From an uncultured Collinsella sp. (GTDB lineage Bacteria > Actinomycetota > Coriobacteriia > Coriobacteriales > Coriobacteriaceae): a stretch of DNA of 7,023 nucleotides. Positions 1 through 5,491 of the stretch are shown here, piece by piece. Every line of letters begins with the position of its first letter. The first letter of the stretch is position 1. The notes under the pieces were generated by a model that was not told the origin of the DNA, ran no database searches, and saw nothing but the letters and a program-made list of their open reading frames with translations. The stretch is taken from NCBI GenBank assembly GCA_902468695.1, contig CABQZS010000107.1:1-7023 (forward strand). The letters are read 5' to 3'. A program made the position numbers and the translations under genes.

Positions 1-291
1 GGTGCGGGAAAGTGCCGCCTTCCACGGACGCTCGAGCGCCGGCACCACGCAAGTCAACACTGCAGCTGCGGGAACGAGCGCACCGGGCATGCCCGCATCA
101 GCCGCCAGCGCGGCCATGACCTGCGCGAGCCTCATGCGCGCCTCGTCTGCTGTGATGCTCGACGGCGTCGTGATCTCGCACGTCGCAAGCGGACATTCCT
201 GCGCCGCGGCCGAATCCTCGGCAAACAGACCAAAGCGAATGAACGTGTTGCCCACGTCGACCGTCAATATGTATGCGCACCCATTAAGCAT
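1..291 (-). CDS. coaX: Type III pantothenate kinase, N-terminal 97 residues (runs off left edge)
   Basis: The minus strand reads open from ATG at 291 to the window edge, giving 97 residues with no stop. Residues 9-23 read LTVDVGNTFIRFGLF, which matches the N-terminal phosphate-binding DxGNT motif of type III pantothenate kinases (ASKHA fold). Residues 80-95 (TCVVPALERPWKAALS) fit the family's conserved S-VVP-L-AL segment. The family phosphorylates pantothenate with ATP in the cytoplasm, the first step of CoA synthesis. The start is supported by AAAGGAG at 300-306, 8 nt upstream of the ATG. The gene is divergent from the OPT transporter. Roughly 160 C-terminal residues expected for the family lie outside the window, so the later substrate and dimer motifs cannot be checked. 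Another ASKHA-fold protein is possible but fits the DVGNT-FGLF spacing less well. Confidence 0.82.
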   Translation of the reverse strand, partial: MLNGCAYILTVDVGNTFIRFGLFAEDSAAAQECPLATCEITTPSSITADEARMRLAQVMAALAADAGMPGALVPAAAVLTCVVPALERPWKAALSRT

Positions 292-299
292 CGTCGGCG

Positions 300-347
300 C
301 TCCTTTCGTCTGCCCAGCAGTATATCGCCTACCTAAACCAGTCATCC
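300..347 (-). promoter_or_regulatory. Probable coaX promoter and ribosome binding site
   Basis: Reading the minus strand, a TATACT -10 box lies at 324-319, about 28 nt before the start codon. This places transcription start near 312 with a short leader that contains the AAAGGAG site at 306-300. The -35 is weak. ATGACT at 345-340 is the best match but sits at a 15-nt spacing; at 17 nt the hexamer is GGATGA. The weak -35 overlaps the palindrome at 340-357, which would suit an activator or repressor site. Confidence 0.4.
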
Positions 348-357
348 CGAAATGACT
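340..357. promoter_or_regulatory. Palindrome AGTCAT-N6-ATGACT in divergent spacer, candidate operator
   Basis: The two 6-bp arms (340-345 and 352-357) are exact inverted repeats around a 6-nt centre. The site lies between two outward-facing TATACT boxes (319-324 on minus, 368-373 on plus) and overlaps the -35 zone of both. Size and placement fit a dimeric regulator, but a 6-bp arm can arise by chance and no regulator gene is in the window. Confidence 0.35.
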
Positions 358-373
358 AGCTTGCGGTTATACT
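345..373 (+). promoter_or_regulatory. Possible OPT transporter promoter
   Basis: A TATACT box at 368-373 matches the -10 consensus at 5 of 6 positions. No good -35 is present: the hexamer at 17-nt spacing (345-350) is TCCCGA, within the palindrome. If used, it gives a leader of about 100 nt. Confidence rests on the -10 alone. Confidence 0.33.
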
Positions 374-430
374 GGTGCGCGGTCGTTTGCGAGCTCACGC
401 GGCGGCCCTTGGTAACCCGACTTCCCGCGC

Positions 431-477
431 CGTATCCGTAGCGGCGCTCCCGGGGGAAGCGGATATACGCAAAGGAG
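431..477 (+). promoter_or_regulatory. Leader hairpin abutting the OPT ribosome binding site
   Basis: CGTATCCG at 431-438 pairs with CGGATATACG at 460-469, forming 8 bp with a 2-nt bulge and a 21-nt loop. The base of this stem touches the AAAGGAG ribosome binding site at 471-477, which lies 6 nt before the ATG at 484. The stem does not mask the site. It could modulate translation or mRNA stability, but no riboswitch class is recognised here. Confidence 0.3.
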
Positions 478-483
478 TTCTAT

Positions 484-2187
484 ATGAGCAATCCCTCGAA
501 CCGCGCTTCGATGCGCGGGCAACTCACGCTGCGCGGCGTCGTCATCGGCGTCCTTGGCTGCGTGATTATCACGGCAAGCTCGGCCTACACCGCCCTCAAG
601 ATGGGCGCCCTCCCCTGGCCGATCATTTTCGCTGCCGTCATTTCGCTGTTCTTCCTGAAGCTCATGGGCAACGCCAGCCTCAACGAGGCCAACGTCACCC
701 ACACCATCATGTCCGCGGGCGCCATGGTCGCCGGCGGTCTGGCGTTTACCATCCCGGGCGCCTGGATGCTGGGCTATGCCGACCAGATCAGCTGGCTCGA
801 CATGTTTATCGTGGCACTCGCCGGCACCATCCTGGGCCTGCTGGCCACCGCGCTCATCCACCGTCACTTTATCGTGGACGCCGCGCTTGAGTTCCCCACC
901 GGCAACGCCGCAGCTCAGACCTTGCGCGCGACCGAGGCTGGCGGCAAAACCGGCAAGCAACTCTTTGGTTCCATGGCCATCGCCGGCATCTATAGCGTGC
1001 TGCGCGACGCCCTGGGCGTGGTGCCCAGCATGCTGTGCACGCTCAACATCCCCGGCGTGACCTTTGGCATCTACAACTCGCCCATGCTGCTCTCCGTCGG
1101 CTTCCTCGTGGGCTTCGCCCCGGTCGCCTTCTGGTTTGTCGGCGCCCTGCTGGGCAACTTTGGCATCATCGTAGGCGGCACCACTGCCGGTCTGTTCGAC
1201 GTTATAACTGCGCAGGGCATCGTCAAGTCCCTGGGCATGGGCCTCATGATGGGCTTTGGCGTCGCCGTCGTCCTCAAGGACATCCTGCCGCAGGTCGCCG
1301 GTATCGTCCGCGGCCTCGCCGCCGACAGCTCCACCGACACCGACGAGCAGTCGCTCATCTCGGGCTCCCTTAAGCTCGACGCCGGCATCATCGGCCTGGG
1401 CGCTGCCGCCATCGCCGTGATCGTCGCCATCGCGCTTGACCTTGGCCCCGTCCCGGCCGTCATCGTGACGCTGTTCACCTTTGTCACCACCATCATGAGC
1501 GCACAGAGCTGCGGCCAGACGGGTATCGACCCCATGGAAATCTTTGGCCTCATCGTTATGCTCATCGTGGCTGCCTTCGCACAGATCGCTCAGGTCAAGC
1601 TGTTCTTTATCGCCGGCATCGTGGCCGTGGCGTGCGGCCTTGCGGGCGACGTCATGAACGACTTTAAGGCCGGCGCCGTGCTGGGCACCAACCCGCGTGC
1701 GCAGTGGATCGGCCAAGCCATTGGCGGCATCGTGGGCGCCCTGGTCGCCGCAGCCGTCATGGTCGCGCTCGTCACCGCCTATGGCCCGGACGCCTTTGGC
1801 CCCGACAAGAGCTTTGTGGCCGCGCAGGCAAGCGTCGTCGCCACCATGGTCTCGGGCATCCCGAGCGTGCCGTGGTTCGTTGGCGGCTTTATCGCCGGCA
1901 TCGTCATGTACTGGCTCGGCATTCCGGCCATGATGATCGGCCTGGGCGTGTACCTGCCGTTCTACATGTCACTCACGGCATTCCTGGGCTCCTGCGTCAA
2001 GCTCGCCTACGACAAGTGGTCCGCCCACCGCGACGCCACCGCTGGTCTTTCTGACGAGGAGAGAGCTGCCAAGGACGCCGCCTTCCAGGAACAGGGTCTT
2101 GTTGTCGCCAGCGGCCTGCTCGGCGGCGAGTCCATCGTAGGCGTTATCCTGGCGTTTGTCTCTGTTGGCCTGAGCCTGCTGGGCTAA
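484..2187 (+). CDS. OPT family oligopeptide transporter
   Basis: This 567-residue, very hydrophobic inner-membrane protein has a dozen or more predicted membrane segments from about residue 18 to 505, plus one near 545-566. Family landmarks seen in order are EANVTHTIMSAG (68-79), LEFPTGNAAAQTLRA (135-149), GDVMNDFKAGAVLGTNPRAQ (388-407), GLGVYLPFYMS (486-496), and the C-terminal GLVVASGLLGGESIVGV (538-554). A charged loop rich in Asp, Ser and Thr (280-298) splits the two halves. The OPT family takes up oligopeptides, or metal chelates in some branches, driven by the proton gradient; the substrate here cannot be read from sequence. Length fits bacterial members. The ATG is set by AAAGGAG 6 nt upstream. 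It is a single-gene unit, ended by the terminator at 2213-2250 and divergent from coaX. Confidence 0.93.
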   Translation: MSNPSNRASMRGQLTLRGVVIGVLGCVIITASSAYTALKMGALPWPIIFAAVISLFFLKLMGNASLNEANVTHTIMSAGAMVAGGLAFTIPGAWMLGYADQISWLDMFIVALAGTILGLLATALIHRHFIVDAALEFPTGNAAAQTLRATEAGGKTGKQLFGSMAIAGIYSVLRDALGVVPSMLCTLNIPGVTFGIYNSPMLLSVGFLVGFAPVAFWFVGALLGNFGIIVGGTTAGLFDVITAQGIVKSLGMGLMMGFGVAVVLKDILPQVAGIVRGLAADSSTDTDEQSLISGSLKLDAGIIGLGAAAIAVIVAIALDLGPVPAVIVTLFTFVTTIMSAQSCGQTGIDPMEIFGLIVMLIVAAFAQIAQVKLFFIAGIVAVACGLAGDVMNDFKAGAVLGTNPRAQWIGQAIGGIVGALVAAAVMVALVTAYGPDAFGPDKSFVAAQASVVATMVSGIPSVPWFVGGFIAGIVMYWLGIPAMMIGLGVYLPFYMSLTAFLGSCVKLAYDKWSAHRDATAGLSDEERAAKDAAFQEQGLVVASGLLGGESIVGVILAFVSVGLSLLG

Positions 2188-2212
2188 ACCCAATAACAAC
2201 GCACCCGTGCAG

Positions 2213-2250
2213 AGCGCGGGGTCGGAGACCATCCGGCCCCGCGCTTTTTT
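2213..2250 (+). terminator. Rho-independent terminator of the OPT transporter gene
   Basis: The stem pairs 2213-2225 with 2233-2245 (13 bp, one G-U pair) around a 7-nt loop, and a six-T tract follows at 2245-2250. It begins 25 nt after the OPT stop codon. The stem is very GC-rich and should terminate strongly, isolating the transporter from the DUF389 gene. Confidence 0.93.
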
Positions 2251-2326
2251 GTATCTGCCGAAACCCTCAGCAGTACTCGCATGTAGCGTGTCTTCCTTTG
2301 CCTGCTCGCCTAAGTTCCATGTCAAG

Positions 2327-2402
2327 ATGACCGCCCCGCCCGTCACGGTGTAGAGTACATGCTGCGAACGCACCCGCGTTCCTACGGCAATACGAGGTGG
2401 AC
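2327..2402 (+). promoter_or_regulatory. Probable promoter and leader of the DUF389 gene
   Basis: A weak promoter candidate has ATGACC at 2327-2332, an 18-nt spacer and TAGAGT at 2351-2356. An exact 6-bp inverted repeat, GAACGC-ACCC-GCGTTC (2366-2381), follows at about the transcription start and could be an operator or leader hairpin. The ribosome binding site is GAGG at 2394-2397, 5 nt before ATG 2403. The strong terminator upstream requires some promoter in this gap, which supports the call more than the hexamers do. Confidence 0.35.
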
Positions 2403-3542
2403 ATGGAACTCGATAAACAACAGCTCAAGCGACTGCGCGAGCGCCATCATCGGCGCCATGGCATCCGCCCCGCCCACAGCGAGGCCATGGAGAACGCAAG
2501 CCGCTTTCTAAAGCGGGCATTCAACATTCGCGAGGGACGCGCGCCCTATCACGTGATTCGCAAGCGCTTTGTAAACGGGGCGCGCCTGGCTGGCTCACAC
2601 TTATGCATCTTGATCATTGCCATGTTGATCGCGAGCATCGGCCTCGATATCGACTCGGATATCGCCATTGTAGGCGCCATGCTCATCTGCCCGCTCATGG
2701 GCTCGGTCCTTGCCATGGCATACGGCATCGCCACGCTCGACCGCGAGATCACCCTTGAGGCCGTCGCCGGCCTCGCGCTGCAGATGGTCTTTTGCCTGGT
2801 CACGTCCACGTTGTACTTTAAGCTCTCGCCCCTTGGCACCACCACGGCCGCCATCATCGACAATTCGACACCGACCGTGTGGGACCTTGCCGTCGCGCTC
2901 GCGGGCGGCTTTGCGGGCGGCCTGGGCAACTCGCGCGACCAGGAACCCGCCACGCTCATCGCCGGGGTGGCTGTGGCGACCGCACTCATGCCGCCCCTGT
3001 GCGCGGCGGGCTATGGCATCGCCATCGCAAGCGGGTCATTGTTTCTCTCGGCGCTTTATGAATTTGGCATCAACGTGGTCTTTATCGCGCTGGCTGCCGA
3101 AGCCGTGCTGCTTCTATTGCGCGTGCCGCTCAAGCGCGACCTCAACGGCGACGGCATTGTGACCGCCGAGGAAGATGCCGAGGTCGCCGAGCTATCACGC
3201 AAGGTGCGCCGCCGCATCATTGTGGGCACGGTAGTCTTTGCCATCCCCTGCATCGTCATGACGGCGGGGTCTATTGGCTCGGCGCAGTCCGGCGTGCAGG
3301 ACGGCTACGGCGTCACCGAAACCACGCGCGAGCTTGCGGCGGTGCTACCGGGCTTTAAGGACTACACCGTCGCCGTCGAAACCTCGGCTACCGAAGGCGA
3401 GGAAGAGGGCATCGTCGAGCGCGAGATTGTCGCCCATGTGACGACAGGCGAGGCGCTTGGGGCACACGACCGTCACGTCGCTCGCAAGCTCATCGACCTC
3501 AACGTGCCTGAACTCGATCGCGTGGAGTTCGATGTGAAGTGA
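2403..3542 (+). CDS. DUF389 (TIGR00341-like) integral membrane protein with EF-hand-like loop
   Basis: The protein has 379 residues. A basic, soluble N-terminus (about 1-60) precedes a hydrophobic core of some five to six membrane segments (about 64-241). Core landmarks are IVGAMLICPLMGSVLAMAYG (89-108) and ATLIAGVAVATALMPPLCAAGYG (183-205), the family's conserved G-A-L-P-G and V-ATALMPPL-A-G signatures. A hydrophilic loop follows, then another membrane segment (about 272-291) and a soluble C-terminal domain. The loop carries DLNGDGIVTAEE (246-257), a full match to the 12-residue EF-hand calcium loop (D1, N3, D5, G6, V8, E12), flanked by arginine- and lysine-rich sequence that suggests a cytoplasmic side. 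The biochemical function of DUF389 proteins is not established. GTG 2397 is in frame, but it overlaps the GAGG ribosome binding site, so ATG 2403 is preferred. The C-terminus converges on the sulfotransferase remnant 14 nt away. Confidence 0.88.
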   Translation: MELDKQQLKRLRERHHRRHGIRPAHSEAMENASRFLKRAFNIREGRAPYHVIRKRFVNGARLAGSHLCILIIAMLIASIGLDIDSDIAIVGAMLICPLMGSVLAMAYGIATLDREITLEAVAGLALQMVFCLVTSTLYFKLSPLGTTTAAIIDNSTPTVWDLAVALAGGFAGGLGNSRDQEPATLIAGVAVATALMPPLCAAGYGIAIASGSLFLSALYEFGINVVFIALAAEAVLLLLRVPLKRDLNGDGIVTAEEDAEVAELSRKVRRRIIVGTVVFAIPCIVMTAGSIGSAQSGVQDGYGVTETTRELAAVLPGFKDYTVAVETSATEGEEEGIVEREIVAHVTTGEALGAHDRHVARKLIDLNVPELDRVEFDVK

Positions 3543-3556
3543 TGCAGAGCGCGGCC

Positions 3557-4060
3557 CTACAGATCGTACTTGTACACGCGATAGATGTACTTTTCGGCTT
3601 CCATCTCAAAGGTAGCGATGGGTAGACCATACCGATCGTACTCGATAAAGGTCTTGGCCTGGCCCGATGCCACGAGCATGCTATTTGAATCGCCGACGCG
3701 CTGCGCACTGCTGACGTAACCCGAGAACGGCACCGCGATCTGGTCTTCGAGCTCGTAGGTGCGGGCCGCCTCGTCCACTGTAAAGATGCGCCCAAACGAA
3801 TGCGTGCCCTTGTTGTAGTCGGTCACCACCGCGGCGCCCAGCTGGCCCCAGTCGAACTTGGGATAGCTTTCGGCCGCACCAAAGTTGTTGTCGTATAGCA
3901 GCACCTGATAGCGACCGGTCGTTGCCATGTCAGAACTCGGCAGATACGTCACGCTGTGCTGGCCCGCGTTGAGCGAAAAATCGCCCTGGGCTTGCAGCAG
4001 CTTGTCCTCAAAGCCCGAGCCGGCCCATTGCCACTCCTTTCTATTTCTGGGTCCATCTTC
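3557..4060 (-). pseudogene. Aryl-sulfate sulfotransferase, C-terminal remnant (5' truncated)
   Basis: The minus strand is open for 167 residues from just after a TGA at 4063-4061 to TAG at 3559-3557. It contains AGQHSVTYLP, YQVLLYDNNFG, the stretch GRIFTVDEAARTYEL, FSGYVSSAQRV, FIEYDRYGLPIATFEM and terminal YIYRVYKYDL. This order and spacing match the C-terminal third of bacterial aryl-sulfate sulfotransferases, PAPS-independent enzymes that move sulfate between phenols. The His in GQHS falls in a conserved family segment likely tied to the active site. Full-length members run about 500-600 residues, so more than two thirds, including most of the propeller, is missing. No in-frame start precedes GTG 3952, which lies inside the homologous region and lacks a good ribosome binding site. 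The upstream end abuts an inverted repeat at 4076-4116. A short translated stub from 3952 is possible, but catalysis is not expected. Confidence 0.75.
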
Positions 4061-4075
4061 TCACTGCTGGCGACC

Positions 4076-4116
4076 AAAAATGATCCGTTTTCCTCCGTCC
4101 CCGAGAGGTCATTTTT
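4076..4116. repeat. AT-armed inverted repeat, possible dispersed element or weak terminator
   Basis: AAAAATGATC (4076-4085) pairs with GGTCATTTTT (4107-4116), 10 bp with one G-U on plus-strand RNA (an A-C mismatch on minus). The 21-nt centre contains a second small pair, CCTC (4092-4095) with GAGG (4105-4108). One edge reaches the stop codon of the 3-hydroxyacyl-CoA dehydrogenase gene. On the minus strand a U-run follows weak pairing, so it could act as a poor terminator for that gene. The AT-only arm ends and ordered C/G-rich centre look more like a dispersed intergenic element, but a second copy is not seen in this window. Confidence 0.5.
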
Positions 4117-5075
4117 TAGTACTTGAAGAAGCCCTCGCCCGAGCTTTCGCCCAGCTTGCCTTCGTCGAGCATCTTCTTGAGGACGGACGCCATAGCCTTA
4201 AAGTTGTAGGGCATCATCATCTTTTTGAGCAACGGGCTCACCGGGCCCGGGACCTTCTGATACTGCATAACGATGTTGTAGGCCGTCTGGATACCCACGG
4301 TGTCGAATACGCGGAATGGGCCCTTGGGAGCGCCAGTGCCGCGCGTCCATGCGAGGTCGATACTCTTGGGGTCGCTGACGCCCGAGACATACAGGTCAAG
4401 GCCCGAGAGCAGCCACGGCACCAACATAGAGTTGAGCAGGTAACCGTTCTTTTCCTTGTTGACGGGAAGTGCCAGCATGCGAATGTCGTTGGCGAAGTCG
4501 ACGAGCTCGTCGAAATAGCGCTTGTCGGTCTGGTCCTGGGCCATGACCTCGGTCATGTTGTTCTTCCAGATGGAGTTGGCAAAGTGCAGCGACAGGTACT
4601 TCTCGGGGCGACCAGTGTACTTGGCAAAGGTGCTCGGCAGCAGCGTAGAGGAGTTCGTCACGATGACGGTCTTTTGCGGCAGAACCGGGGCGAGCTTCTT
4701 GTAGAAGTCGATCTTTGCCTGTGTGTCCTCGGCCATAGACTCGATGACCAAGTCGGCGTCGGCAACGGCCTTGGCGAGGTCGAGCTCCAGCTTGAGTGTG
4801 GAGTAGGCACGCTCAACGGCGGCGAGCGCCGCCTCCCTGTCGAAGGTCTGGTCGCTATCGGCGATACCGGCACACCACTCGCCCGTACCGTCCGCCATAC
4901 CCTCGATTGCCGCGATGTACTCCTCGCGCACATGATCGATCTTGGGCTGGGTGCGGCCGATGCTGCCCTCGCTGCGCAGCCAAATCGTTACATCAAAGCC
5001 GCAGTAGGCAGCCTGAAAGGCAATCTGGCTTCCTAACACGCCGCCGCCGGCAACACAAACGGTCTTGTAGCTCAT
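4116..5075 (-). CDS. 3-hydroxyacyl-CoA dehydrogenase
   Basis: This complete 319-residue cytoplasmic protein has an N-terminal Rossmann NAD-binding fold and a C-terminal helical dimerisation domain. Seen in order are the dinucleotide motif GGGVLGSQIA (10-19), VIESMAED (110-117), NSSTLLPS (141-148), the catalytic region HFANSIWKNNMTEVM with His164 and Glu176, and NGYLLNSMLVPWL (210-222). The family oxidises (S)-3-hydroxyacyl-CoA to 3-ketoacyl-CoA with NAD+, or the reverse in butyrate-type metabolism. The catalytic His-Glu spacing matches the family, but HFANSIWKNN replaces the usual HF-NP-P-M, a variant branch whose substrate is uncertain. ATG 5075 is supported by GAGAGGA at 5084-5090, 8 nt upstream. 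No thiolase, crotonase or acyl-CoA dehydrogenase lies nearby, so it appears to be a single-gene unit. Confidence 0.88.
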   Translation of the reverse strand: MSYKTVCVAGGGVLGSQIAFQAAYCGFDVTIWLRSEGSIGRTQPKIDHVREEYIAAIEGMADGTGEWCAGIADSDQTFDREAALAAVERAYSTLKLELDLAKAVADADLVIESMAEDTQAKIDFYKKLAPVLPQKTVIVTNSSTLLPSTFAKYTGRPEKYLSLHFANSIWKNNMTEVMAQDQTDKRYFDELVDFANDIRMLALPVNKEKNGYLLNSMLVPWLLSGLDLYVSGVSDPKSIDLAWTRGTGAPKGPFRVFDTVGIQTAYNIVMQYQKVPGPVSPLLKKMMMPYNFKAMASVLKKMLDEGKLGESSGEGFFKY

Positions 5076-5090
5076 AGGAACAGTCCTCTC

Positions 5091-5221
5091 TTACGTAATT
5101 CCATAGATGTGTATTTATTCAACCGTAAGGGGACTGCACGCTGGGGGTGGGTTCTATAAACGGACGGTAATTTGCGGCGAACGGCTACATCTGTTCATTA
5201 ACTCTCGATTTTGAGGGCATT
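5091..5221. other. Upstream region of the dehydrogenase gene, no gene seen
   Basis: This stretch lies between the dehydrogenase ribosome binding site and the nested palindrome, and it is richer in A and T than its surroundings. A promoter for the minus-strand dehydrogenase should lie here. Candidate boxes such as TATGGA near 5100-5105 lack a convincing -35 partner, so none is assigned. No open frame with a ribosome binding site was found. Confidence 0.4.
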
Positions 5222-5402
5222 TTTTGACGCTGCTGAACCGCTGTTTTCGGAAGTGCGGGGAAAAATCGGGATTCGCCGACCAGACCGGCTTTTTTTACAA
5301 CAAAACCGCAGGTCGTGAGAGTCTAAAAAGGCGGTGTGCTCAGGAGGTTCGCGTTTTTTCCCGCACTTCCGAAATTCGAGTGCACAGAAGGCTGCGACAA
5401 AA
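5222..5402. repeat. Large three-tier nested palindrome (about 181 nt)
   Basis: There are three nested pairings around a common centre. The middle tier is strongest: TTTCGGAAGTGCGGG plus GAAAAA (5245-5265) pairs with 5354-5374 over 21 positions, with one G-U and no mismatch. The outer tier pairs 5222-5233 (TTTTGACGCTGC) with 5391-5402 (GCTGCGACAAAA), 10 of 12 positions. The inner tier pairs 5283-5295 with 5302-5314, 10 of 13 positions, around a 6-nt loop. Either strand's RNA could fold into one long hairpin. Such structure in a non-coding gap fits a dispersed palindromic element (REP- or MITE-like) or a structured RNA. No transposase or clear target-site duplication is visible. Confidence 0.75.
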
Positions 5403-5426
5403 CGATTTACGCAACATATGTCCAGC

Positions 5427-5463
5427 AAAAACGGGCGGTAGCCGGTACGGCTACCGCCCGTTT
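5427..5463 (-). terminator. Rho-independent terminator of the dehydratase-like gene
   Basis: A perfect 16-bp stem pairs 5429-5444 with 5448-5463 around a GTA loop. Read on the minus strand, five T residues (5431-5427) end the hairpin, which starts 28 nt past the TAA at 5494-5492. It should stop transcripts of the gene to its right before they reach the palindrome and the dehydrogenase gene. Confidence 0.92.
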
Positions 5464-5491
5464 GTCTCATATCTAGCCCAAAGCAGGCCAG

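Noticed and set aside
2..355. 117-codon plus-strand open frame at the left edge
   Set aside because: It is antisense to coaX, whose DVGNT motif and ribosome binding site are clear, and its product is Ala/Ser-rich low complexity.
367..1716. 449-codon open frame on the minus strand opposite the OPT gene
   Set aside because: The product is a low-complexity Asp/Gly/His/Ala-rich sequence with no domain, and it lies antisense to a clear membrane transporter. It results from high-GC codon structure.
2397..2402. GTG 2397 as the start of the DUF389 gene
   Set aside because: The GTG overlaps the GAGG ribosome binding site that serves ATG 2403 at a normal 5-nt spacing.
3927..5036. 369-codon open frame on the plus strand
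   Set aside because: It runs antisense to the dehydrogenase gene, whose motifs are unambiguous, and crosses the inverted repeat. It has no ribosome binding site or recognisable domain.
5222..5402. CRISPR array or insertion sequence in the gap
   Set aside because: There are no regularly spaced direct repeats and no transposase frame. The repeats are inverted and nested, each present once per arm.
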